IMG/VR virus record: IMGVR_UViG_3300006736_003596
Span: 1-48,740 of that record
Length of the DNA: 48,740 nucleotides
Strand: one strand, 5' to 3'
DNA from: a virus
How positions within the stretch are numbered: the first letter of the stretch is position 1; every line of letters begins with the position of its first letter. The translations under genes were made by a program, and so were the position numbers. Below the pieces are notes generated by a model. That model saw only the letters and a program-made list of their open reading frames with translations. It was not told the origin of the DNA and ran no database searches. Positions 30,764 through 36,993 of the stretch are shown here, piece after piece.

Positions 30764-32221
30764 TTAATGCCCATCAAAACTCCAGTGCCATGGCTCCCTA
30801 TCATAATTTGAGATAGAGGCGCCGGCGGAGCCAACGGTAATTGTTTCGGTGCAGTCCACACAGCCTTCATTATATTTAAAAGTAGCTTTTCCGTGGATAG
30901 TCTTCCTCATCCACTTATATAACAAAGAATTTCGTGCCGAAGAGCCATCAAGTTTAGCCGCCTTAGTCCCGCCATCGCCCCTATTGGTTAAAACACCACC
31001 AAAATCAACAGCTAGTCCCATCTCGTGTCTAGAAGACATTGGGGGAGCAGCCTGCACGATCTTACATTTTGATGAAGAGTTGGTCATTATGCCGTTATAA
31101 TCATCACCGCACTGGTTAATTATTCGCAAGTATATTTGTGTTTCTGTGGTTCGGCCGGCATTATTGATTTCCATAGTTTTTGGAGCGTCCGGATAAGTTG
31201 CGGACATATGTGCGATGGCGGCGTCATGTACTTTCTTGATCGATTCGCAAAAGTCTGGATGAAGAAGCGAGTCTCCTCCGCCAACTTTACATCGCACACA
31301 CTTTTGGCGTGGGTATAGCGATTTCCAAGCCTTAGACGATTTGGTGCCACAAACTGATAGCCCATAACTTAAGCCAGTAGAGTCAGTACCGGTCGCCGCG
31401 AGGACCGGCGGGGCATAACTTTGCAGGATGGTCGCGGCGCCGGTGGAGATCTCCCAGTCCCCGTCCGCGTTGAGGCCGTTGGCGGCGGAGACAGCTGCCT
31501 CGCGAGCAGTGTAGGTCGCGTTGGCACCGGTGAGGAGCGAGTCTCTTAGCTTTTTTAGAAATTCTTTGGCTAGCTTGCGCGCTTCAGTGTCATTAGCTGC
31601 GATGGCGGCCCCACCGGTTCCGAATCCGGCGCCGGCTGCGAATAAAGCGGCAGTTGCGCATTCAGAATCGATACTCTCTTCGGCCGCGGGGTTTGGATTT
31701 GTGGATGGTATACCTACACCATTACGATTATCGATAACTGCAATAAATTTACCAAATTGTAAATTATAAGAAAACAGATTTTTGGTTAATTCCACTTTGA
31801 CAACATCTCCCGTTTTAGGAACATAGCTTTCGCCCTTGGTATAGTCATCAGTTGATATAAACGTTGTGTGCAGATTTATAACTTGATTAATGTATTTCGC
31901 GTTGACCTTGTTGGTAAAAGTTGGATTACACGGATTAGGTAAAAATTGATGCGGTGTCGGCACTTCTGCTGTTAATATTCTCGCTTTAAAGGCAAATTTT
32001 GAGAGTTTATTAGTTTTGGGTCTAGAGCTAGCAAAAATTGGAGGGGGCGAGGAAAGATCTGCGTCCGCTAAGAATATCGGTTTTGTTAAAACAACCGCAT
32101 TGAATGTTGTTTTGTTGCCATAAACATCAAATTCAAAAGACTTTCGCAAAGAATTAGAATATAGGTCAATAGCAGAGTTTTTATCTGTGAAGGCGCTGCG
32201 ATCTAAGAATTCTTTTTGCAT
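30764..32221 (-). CDS. gp5-like spike protein with C-terminal M15 D-Ala-D-Ala-type peptidase (485 aa)
   Basis: The N-terminal part (residues about 75-165) has the strand pattern FKARILTAEVPTP, then GDVVKVEL and FGKFIAVID, typical of the OB-fold of T4 gp5/VgrG hub proteins. The C-terminal part is an M15 peptidase (VanY/VanX-like): SSRHEMGLAVDFG supplies zinc ligands His399 and Asp406, and EPWHW gives catalytic Glu476 and ligand His479. Such enzymes cut peptide stems of peptidoglycan. Residues about 190-280 between them are an Ala/Gly/Thr-rich linker encoded by unusually GC-rich DNA. In T4 the equivalent protein carries a lysozyme, so here a peptidase probably plays the cell-wall-opening role during injection. 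Two possible zinc-binding Cys pairs (308/311 and 454/457) flank the catalytic domain. Confidence 0.8.
   Translation of the reverse strand: MQKEFLDRSAFTDKNSAIDLYSNSLRKSFEFDVYGNKTTFNAVVLTKPIFLADADLSSPPPIFASSRPKTNKLSKFAFKARILTAEVPTPHQFLPNPCNPTFTNKVNAKYINQVINLHTTFISTDDYTKGESYVPKTGDVVKVELTKNLFSYNLQFGKFIAVIDNRNGVGIPSTNPNPAAEESIDSECATAALFAAGAGFGTGGAAIAANDTEARKLAKEFLKKLRDSLLTGANATYTAREAAVSAANGLNADGDWEISTGAATILQSYAPPVLAATGTDSTGLSYGLSVCGTKSSKAWKSLYPRQKCVRCKVGGGDSLLHPDFCESIKKVHDAAIAHMSATYPDAPKTMEINNAGRTTETQIYLRIINQCGDDYNGIMTNSSSKCKIVQAAPPMSSRHEMGLAVDFGGVLTNRGDGGTKAAKLDGSSARNSLLYKWMRKTIHGKATFKYNEGCVDCTETITVGSAGASISNYDREPWHWSFDGH
31391..31540. other. GC-rich island inside the M15 spike gene
   Basis: Hand counting gives about 105 G or C in these 150 bases (about 70%), against roughly 38-40% in the surrounding window. 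Raised GC extends more weakly to about 31690. It encodes residues about 228-277 of the spike protein, a Thr/Ala/Gly-rich linker between the OB-like and peptidase domains. The reading frame continues through it. The segment may have come from a GC-rich donor. Confidence 0.75.
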
Positions 32222-32222
32222 A

Positions 32223-32513
32223 TTATGAATCTCCTTGAATTAAATCAAACAGGCTATCTTTGTCCTCGGTCGAAAGGATCGAGGTGTCTTTCTTGCCCTT
32301 GTGTTGAATACTAATTAATTTAACTAGCTGCTCGTTTGATCTCTGAAGGGTTTCAATATGCTTCGCGGCAACAGGGCTTAAATATTTATTCTGCTCTGCG
32401 TCGGATGCTATTTGATTTGCGATCTCATTCAAAAACTCTCTTGCAATTTTTCTGTCATTCCTAATATTATCAAGAGCCTCGCCGATGAGGGATTCTAGAT
32501 CTTTTTTGCTCAT
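32223..32513 (-). CDS. Small helical protein downstream of the late sigma factor; possible transcription co-factor (96 aa)
   Basis: A 96-residue, mostly helical, charged protein of no family I can name. Its start overlaps the sigma factor's stop (ATGA), so the two are translationally coupled. The last residues, SLFDLIQGDS (87-96), combine hydrophobic and acidic residues in the manner of sliding-clamp-binding tails. In T4, gp33 and gp55 both reach the gp45 clamp through short hydrophobic/acidic C-termini to activate late promoters. A gp33-like co-activator is therefore a reasonable hypothesis, based on size, position and tail only. An unrelated virion or packaging protein remains possible. Confidence 0.6.
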   Translation of the reverse strand: MSKKDLESLIGEALDNIRNDRKIAREFLNEIANQIASDAEQNKYLSPVAAKHIETLQRSNEQLVKLISIQHKGKKDTSILSTEDKDSLFDLIQGDS

Positions 32514-33214
32514 AGTTCGCCATTTTCCCAGCCTTGTTTAAAGCTAATATACTTTTTACGAAACTTTTTTAATGAATTAACAATCTGCTTGGTATTCAAA
32601 CCGGTTATTTCGCGAAGGTATAAGTAAATAGCTTTTTTGTTAAAAATATCTATATCATCTTTTGATTCAAAAAGAATATTAATTGCCTTATATACTTTTA
32701 AATCATTTTCTTTCATCGTGGAGGCATCCCACGATTTTAATTCTTCATAAAAAGAGTTCCAAAACTCGTCTTCTTCTCTATTAGAAAGATATGATTCGTC
32801 GGTGGAAAGATATTCTTCTTCAAATCTCTTTGAAACATTATCAAAATCAATTTCTCGTTTATTTCGTTTTTGCTGGCGTTTTACTTTGTGAATAAACCAA
32901 TTCTTTGTAATAACCGAAAAGTAAGAAAAGGCTTTAGAGCCTTTACTTTGGTCATATTTATCAAGAATTGTCATTAACCATATCTTGCACTCATCTCTTA
33001 GTGAGTCACAATTTGGAAGATTGGTAAATTTATATGTAAAAACGATCTTATCGACCATTTCATTAAATGCCGGCTGAATCCATTTTACATATAATTCGGT
33101 TCTTTCTCTAATACAATTAGTTTGTGTATATCTTACTATTGCGTCTTCGTGCTCTTGAGTAAAATAATAATTTTTACGTTTCTTCTTCGGTTTCAGCGTC
33201 TTCGTCTTTGTCAT
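32510..33214 (-). CDS. T4 gp55-like late-transcription sigma factor (234 aa)
   Basis: This resembles the phage late sigma factor (T4 gp55), which directs host RNA polymerase to late promoters. The core at residues about 65-120 matches sigma region 2: LRDECKIWLMTILDKYDQSK, then AFSYFSVITKNWFIHKVKRQ, in which the aromatic residues correspond to the promoter-melting helix. The Lys-rich N-terminus (TLKPKKKRK) and an acidic middle (residues 130-155) are extras. At 234 residues it is longer than T4 gp55 (185). The helix-turn-helix-like end (REITGLNTKQIVNSLKKFRK) could bind DNA. The gene overlaps the upstream membrane-protein gene by 41 bases and lies directly upstream of the tail module it presumably activates. 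Confidence 0.82.
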   Translation of the reverse strand: MTKTKTLKPKKKRKNYYFTQEHEDAIVRYTQTNCIRERTELYVKWIQPAFNEMVDKIVFTYKFTNLPNCDSLRDECKIWLMTILDKYDQSKGSKAFSYFSVITKNWFIHKVKRQQKRNKREIDFDNVSKRFEEEYLSTDESYLSNREEDEFWNSFYEELKSWDASTMKENDLKVYKAINILFESKDDIDIFNKKAIYLYLREITGLNTKQIVNSLKKFRKKYISFKQGWENGEL

Positions 33215-33515
33215 CTGCGGGGGTACTTCCTTCTTCTGTTAATGAGAGAATATATTCAAACGTTTCAAGCTGTTCATTAAAAGATAAAGCGTGCTCTCTA
33301 AGAGCGCCGATTGTTTCGTCGCCATAAAACATCTCAAGCTGGTATATAGATTCTAAGTGGCTTGAGAACGAGGATGTCATTTGTTGTAAGTCGCCCAGCT
33401 CTTCGGAAACTGATAGCAATTGGGCAATTGCGTATCTAGCGTATATGAATAGTCCAATATTAAAAACAATTGATAACGTCATTATAGCGGATAAAATTAT
33501 TTCAAGGCGTGCCAT
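33174..33515 (-). CDS. Single-span membrane protein with acidic tail (113 aa)
   Basis: Residues about 5-33 form one clear transmembrane helix (IILSAIMTLSIVFNIGLFIY), followed by a helical region rich in Leu, Glu and Ser (about 34-92) and an acidic C-terminus ending in Asp/Glu repeats. I recall similar short membrane proteins close to the late sigma gene in T4-like cyanophages; that is memory, not a search. An i-spanin-like lysis role is possible but not shown, because no lipoprotein partner is visible nearby. Its end overlaps the sigma factor start by 41 bases, and its start overlaps the zinc-ribbon gene by 14. Confidence 0.65.
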   Translation of the reverse strand: MARLEIILSAIMTLSIVFNIGLFIYARYAIAQLLSVSEELGDLQQMTSSFSSHLESIYQLEMFYGDETIGALREHALSFNEQLETFEYILSLTEEGSTPADDKDEDAETEEET

Positions 33516-33759
33516 TCGGATCTCTTTTTAGCTTTTCTTCTTCTAAAATCTTGCGATTCATTTCAATATATTCTTTGGTTAGTTCTCCAACTTTTTTATT
33601 ATCTTTTCTGTTTTGTTTTTTTATAGTTGGAGTTGATAATATTTTTTCCATACACTGTTTGCTTCTACAAATTTCACAATCAACATAAGTCTCGTTAATC
33701 CTATGAAAAACGATAATTATCTCGGTGCACTCTGTACATTGGTATGAATATCTTGGCAT
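33502..33759 (-). CDS. FmdB-type zinc-ribbon protein (85 aa)
   Basis: The N-terminus has the FmdB/CxxC zinc-ribbon pattern: MPRYSYQCTECTEIIIVFHR, then DCEICRS, with Cys8, Cys11, Cys28 and Cys31 as the four zinc ligands. The C-terminal half is Lys/Glu-rich and helical. Proteins of this family are often regulatory or of unknown role and are common in T4-like phage genomes. It sits two bases after the 68-residue gene and overlaps the membrane-protein gene. A role in late gene regulation is suggested only by its neighbours. Confidence 0.75.
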   Translation of the reverse strand: MPRYSYQCTECTEIIIVFHRINETYVDCEICRSKQCMEKILSTPTIKKQNRKDNKKVGELTKEYIEMNRKILEEEKLKRDPNGTP

Positions 33760-33761
33760 TT

Positions 33762-33968
33762 TTATTGCTTAATTAGATTTAATAAATCTTGCTCGCTAAT
33801 TTCACTTTCGTCTGTAAATCTAACTGTAGGCGGATTTGTGACCATGAGTCCCTCATCGCCCTCTTTGAGTTCAAATCCTTTTAATATAGGAACAATGTCC
33901 AGCTGATTTAATAATGATTCTTGTAGGGCCATCATAATGGCCCCCAGTGCTTGATTTGATAGTTGCAT
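33762..33968 (-). CDS. Small conserved-looking hypothetical phage protein (68 aa)
   Basis: A 68-residue protein starting MQLSNQALGAIMMALQESLL, with the middle motif LKGFELKEGDEGLMVTNPP. I recall near-identical openings among hypothetical proteins of marine T4-like phages. The N-terminal helix is amphipathic and the centre probably forms a beta hairpin. The C-terminus (EISEQDLLNLIKQ) is short and helical. A clear Shine-Dalgarno (AAGGAG) precedes the ATG. Function is unknown. Confidence 0.65.
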   Translation of the reverse strand: MQLSNQALGAIMMALQESLLNQLDIVPILKGFELKEGDEGLMVTNPPTVRFTDESEISEQDLLNLIKQ

Positions 33969-33977
33969 TTTTTCTCC

Positions 33978-34928
33978 TTACCATTTAAAATTATTTTTAT
34001 AATATTCAACTATTGGTTTAATTTCTTTATCGAAATTCTTTTGTGGTGTCCATCCAAGGGCCCGTAATTTATCGTCGTTCAAAGCATAACGAATATCTTG
34101 ACCTTCTCTAACATACGAAAGATCAAGATATTCGTTCCACTCTCTTTTTTCTCCGAAATAACATTCTAAAACCTTAGAAACGGTTTCAATGTTTGCTTGC
34201 TCAAAACCGCCGGCTACATTGTAAATTCCATTCTTTATGCCGGATTCAATTAATGTTATAACAGCGGTGGCAGTATCGTCTGAATGTAGCCAGTTTCTAA
34301 CGGGGGTGCCCTTGTTGTGGAGCTTGATCTTCTTATTTCTCATTAAATTTTTGACCACTAATGGTATTAATTTTTCAGGATATTGACCAATTCCATAATT
34401 ATTAGTTGGTCTCAAAATTAAATAATTAATCCCATAAGTTCTTGCCCATGCGAGAACCAACATATCAGCGGCGGCCTTAGATGCAGAATATGGATTACTT
34501 GGCTTTAAAATATCGGTCTCTATATGCTCGCCCTCGACAATATCTCCATACACTTCATCCGTGCTAAAATGAAAGAATACTGGGCGGTCACTTACATTGT
34601 TTTGTTTATTTCTAATTAGGTCAAGTAGATTTTTGACACCGACAATATTTGACTCAATAAAGTCGGAGCTATCGACAATGCTATTTCCAACATGAGACTC
34701 AGCAGCAACATTAATAATATAATCACAATCAGGAAGATATTTTAATTTAGCTATGTCTTCTTTTATAAAATTGAAGTTATCATAAATCGAAAATCCACTT
34801 AATAGGTTTTTATTTGCTGCGTAAGTACAGCTGTCAATTCCATATACCATCCAGCCTTTGTCTAAGCACTCTTTCGTGACATGCGAGCCGATAAGGCCAA
34901 GACAGCCTGTAATTACAATTAGCTTCAT
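33978..34928 (-). CDS. dTDP-glucose 4,6-dehydratase-like NAD(P) enzyme (316 aa)
   Basis: An extended short-chain dehydrogenase/reductase of RmlB type, which turns a nucleotide-bound hexose into its 4-keto-6-deoxy form. The Rossmann motif TGCLGLIGS (Gly8, Gly11, Gly14) binds NAD. STDEVYG supplies Thr123, Asp124 and Glu125, the RmlB catalytic trio. YSASK supplies Tyr147 and Lys151. RPTNNYGIGQYPEKLIP is a substrate-binding signature of this family. At 316 residues it is slightly shorter than RmlB (about 360). It directly follows the cupin gene with no gap and is the last gene of the sugar island. The substrate could be dTDP- or UDP-linked; I cannot tell which. Confidence 0.85.
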   Translation of the reverse strand: MKLIVITGCLGLIGSHVTKECLDKGWMVYGIDSCTYAANKNLLSGFSIYDNFNFIKEDIAKLKYLPDCDYIINVAAESHVGNSIVDSSDFIESNIVGVKNLLDLIRNKQNNVSDRPVFFHFSTDEVYGDIVEGEHIETDILKPSNPYSASKAAADMLVLAWARTYGINYLILRPTNNYGIGQYPEKLIPLVVKNLMRNKKIKLHNKGTPVRNWLHSDDTATAVITLIESGIKNGIYNVAGGFEQANIETVSKVLECYFGEKREWNEYLDLSYVREGQDIRYALNDDKLRALGWTPQKNFDKEIKPIVEYYKNNFKW

Positions 34929-35288
34929 TTAATCACCTTTTAAAATTCTATGGCTGTCACTATCAAAGTGCTGAGTAGAAAACTCAAATAATTCTGAATC
35001 CTGTAGGGCTACCATCTGGTGTCGCAGACCTCGGTAAACATGAAAATTATCACCTGCATTTAATATTAATTGATTTGCGCTAGAGAGATTATCTTCTTCA
35101 GAATAATATATCATCATTTTGCCCGATTGCAAATAAAATACTTCATCTTTTAGTTTGTGATAGTGCCACGAACATCGCATGCTTTGTTTAAAGTATAACA
35201 ATTTGCCACAATATTCTTCACAATTTACAATCCAGCGTTCCCATCCCCATCCTTTTTCAACGTGTTTCATCGGTAAAGAAGTCTTCAT
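34929..35288 (-). CDS. Cupin, mannose-6-phosphate isomerase-like/sugar-related (119 aa)
   Basis: A single-domain cupin. Conserved elements are KGWGWERW near the start, WHYHKLKDEVFYLQSG (the His-x-His and Glu metal ligands of cupin motif 1) and GLRHQMVAL (the His of motif 2). Similar small cupins act on, or regulate, sugar phosphates and nucleotide sugars in polysaccharide clusters. An in-frame ATG at 35306 would give 125 residues, but the ATG at 35288 has AAGGGG seven bases upstream, so I prefer it; a third ATG at 35270 lacks one. The chosen start overlaps the HAD gene's end by 32 bases. Confidence 0.75.
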   Translation of the reverse strand: MKTSLPMKHVEKGWGWERWIVNCEEYCGKLLYFKQSMRCSWHYHKLKDEVFYLQSGKMMIYYSEEDNLSSANQLILNAGDNFHVYRGLRHQMVALQDSELFEFSTQHFDSDSHRILKGD

Positions 35289-35586
35289 CCTTGATCCCCT
35301 TATCATCTATATAAACATCGCCAGATGGCTTTCCCAGATATAAATTGTGATACTTAACCCCCCAACTTTCTAGCTGCTGCGCAGTATAACTATAGAACAA
35401 CGCGTATGCAGACAATTGATTATCGTTGGTTCTACCCATACCCCTGGCGGTTTGAAAAACAATTGTATGTCCTTGGTCATATAAATTATTTATTGTCCCT
35501 ATACGCTCTTCTATGGGCTCCGCATAATCATAGTTGCCATCAGAATTGGTACAAATAGTCCCATCAATATCAAAAACGTATGTCAC
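35257..35586 (-). CDS. Small HAD-family phosphatase (109 aa)
   Basis: The N-terminal FDIDGTIC contains the HAD catalytic pair Asp6 and Asp8. QTARGMG carries the motif-II Thr, and YIDDKG near residue 95 gives the motif-IV acids. At 109 residues it lacks a cap domain, like the small HAD proteins of capsule and LPS clusters. It starts with GTG and overlaps the nucleotidyltransferase gene by four bases. Next to a HldE-type kinase and nucleotidyltransferase it could supply the phosphatase step of an ADP- or GDP-heptose-like pathway, but it lacks the zinc loop of GmhB, so its substrate is uncertain. Confidence 0.8.
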   Translation of the reverse strand: MTYVFDIDGTICTNSDGNYDYAEPIEERIGTINNLYDQGHTIVFQTARGMGRTNDNQLSAYALFYSYTAQQLESWGVKYHNLYLGKPSGDVYIDDKGIKDEDFFTDETR

Positions 35587-35975
35587 TTATTGCTCTCCAA
35601 TATATTAGTGGTCGAATACCCATCTATTCTATCAAAAAATTTCAATTCTGTGCAATATTGCTCACCTACAACTTCTTTTCCTTTCCAATCTGAACCAACC
35701 ACCATGTAATCGGGCTCAAGTTGTCTTATTAAAAATTCTAGTTCGCCCTTTGATTCAAATATTAATACTTTATCAACATGACGAATTGACTCTAACGCGA
35801 ACTTACGATCCATATCATTATTAAATGGTCGATCGATTCCCTTATCTTTCTTTACTTTTTTATCTGAATCAATGCCCACCATCAAATAGGTGCCAAGAGA
35901 CTTGGCGTATTCCAACATTTCAAAATGTCCGCGATGCAAAATATCAAAACAACCATTCACCCAAACTATCTTCAC
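35583..35975 (-). CDS. HldE C-terminal-type sugar-phosphate nucleotidyltransferase (130 aa)
   Basis: A cytidylyltransferase-fold enzyme matching the nucleotidyltransferase half of HldE/RfaE. The catalytic HxGH motif is in NGCFDILHRGH (His14 and His17), and the terminal GYSTTNI (119-125) is the family's second nucleotide-binding signature. Family members join ATP, CTP or GTP to a sugar 1-phosphate or polyol phosphate. The start is GTG with a GTGA overlap to the Mpo1-like gene. In HldE the kinase half is fused upstream of this domain; here they are separate, with one gene between. Glycerol-phosphate cytidylyltransferase is an alternative. Confidence 0.86.
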   Translation of the reverse strand: MKIVWVNGCFDILHRGHFEMLEYAKSLGTYLMVGIDSDKKVKKDKGIDRPFNNDMDRKFALESIRHVDKVLIFESKGELEFLIRQLEPDYMVVGSDWKGKEVVGEQYCTELKFFDRIDGYSTTNILESNK

Positions 35976-36259
35976 TTTAATTTACCTGTAAAAATATCTT
36001 TAAGCATAATCCAATCACACGCCTTCGCCCAAATAGGGCGCGAGAATGCTGCGGGTGTGTTCTTTTCAAAAAAGAAATGACCACTCCAAGCAAACGGGTA
36101 GACCACCAAGGGCGCAAACAATAATAACCACCACATCTGTGTAGCTACTGCTGCGGCAACGTATCCTATAGTTGCAAATTGTCCTGCAACATGCAACCAC
36201 CTACACCACTTGTTTTGATGCAAGGATAGATAGTGTTGATAATATTCTTTAAATGTCAT
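35972..36259 (-). CDS. Mpo1/DUF962-like membrane protein (95 aa)
   Basis: This matches the DUF962/Mpo1-like pattern: YYQHYLSLHQNKWCRWLHVAG near the start (His14 and His23) and the central SGHFFFEKNTPAAF with His61. One or two membrane helices lie at about residues 27-56. Yeast Mpo1 is an iron-dependent dioxygenase acting on 2-hydroxy fatty acids, but most bacterial members are uncharacterised. It lies between the kinase and nucleotidyltransferase halves of a HldE-like pair, with four-base overlaps on both sides. A lipid- or membrane-linked role in glycan assembly is possible but unproven. Confidence 0.78.
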   Translation of the reverse strand: MTFKEYYQHYLSLHQNKWCRWLHVAGQFATIGYVAAAVATQMWWLLLFAPLVVYPFAWSGHFFFEKNTPAAFSRPIWAKACDWIMLKDIFTGKLK

Positions 36260-36993
36260 CGTATTGTATTAACCCCCTTTTGTTGTACAACTATTGTTGC
36301 ACATTCATTAGCAAATCTAATGGAATCTCCAATGTTCTTATTTTTAACATAATTATATACCAATCCCGCAAGGAAGGAGTCGCCGGCTCCTGTCAAATCT
36401 TTAATTTCAACTTGAAGAACTCGATAAATATTACCATTGTATATACAGCCGCTGGCGCCCATCGTAACAATCAACTTTTTGTCAAGCCACTCTTTATCTG
36501 CCAAAAGGTGTATAGTTCTTTCATATTCTTGTTCGTTAATTTTAATAAAATTTATATTCCTTGCCCAATCGCCTAAAAGCTTTTTTGTATCCAAAAATAC
36601 AAGCTCATGATTATCAGCAATAAATTGTATATCTTCTTCAAGCAAAAAGCCCTTATTATAATCAGAAATTATAACTGCGTCATATTGTTGTAGAGCTTCT
36701 ATGTTAATATCTTTGATTCTATCGATCTTTTCTTCATCGGAGTCAATGCGCACTATCATATGATTAGTCTTTTTTTCAACATAGCGAATCTTTATAATAT
36801 CGACTTTGTTAGAAACTATATCGCATTTTACCCCTAGAGATAATACATTTTCATAAACATTGCCGGCCATGCCTTTATTGCTTTTTCTGTATTTTTCAAC
36901 AAATACGGGTACCGGTGCCGCTGGAGCCAATCTGCTGCAGTCTCCGTAGACAAATACGTCTTTACAACTATCTCCAATAACAAGTATTTTCAT
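36256..36993 (-). CDS. PfkB-family sugar kinase, HldE N-terminal type, shortened (245 aa)
   Basis: A ribokinase/PfkB kinase resembling the kinase half of HldE, which phosphorylates heptose 7-phosphate at C1. The N-terminal GDSCKDVFVYGDCSRLAPAA matches HldE, including the APVPVF segment. KGMAGNVYENVLSLG is the substrate-site stretch, and DLTGAGDSFLAG carries the catalytic Asp205 and anion hole. HldE kinase domains are about 310 residues. Here the segment after CDIVSNK appears shortened by about 40-55 residues, in the lid/dimer region. It shares the TAATG overlap with the PLP-enzyme gene. The actual sugar substrate is unknown, since no GmhA-like isomerase is present in the window. Confidence 0.83.
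   Translation of the reverse strand: MKILVIGDSCKDVFVYGDCSRLAPAAPVPVFVEKYRKSNKGMAGNVYENVLSLGVKCDIVSNKVDIIKIRYVEKKTNHMIVRIDSDEEKIDRIKDINIEALQQYDAVIISDYNKGFLLEEDIQFIADNHELVFLDTKKLLGDWARNINFIKINEQEYERTIHLLADKEWLDKKLIVTMGASGCIYNGNIYRVLQVEIKDLTGAGDSFLAGLVYNYVKNKNIGDSIRFANECATIVVQQKGVNTIR

Noticed and set aside
35289-35306. A longer N-terminus for the cupin (ATG at 35306)
   Set aside because: No Shine-Dalgarno sequence precedes it, whereas the ATG at 35288 has AAGGGG at good spacing.
36253-36576. A plus-strand frame of 107 codons with Ile/Phe/Tyr-rich residues
   Set aside because: The composition comes from the antisense of the kinase gene; the sense gene has clear family motifs.
35257-36993. A complete ADP-heptose pathway
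   Set aside because: Kinase and nucleotidyltransferase types are present, but no GmhA isomerase is visible, and the HAD protein lacks the GmhB zinc loop.
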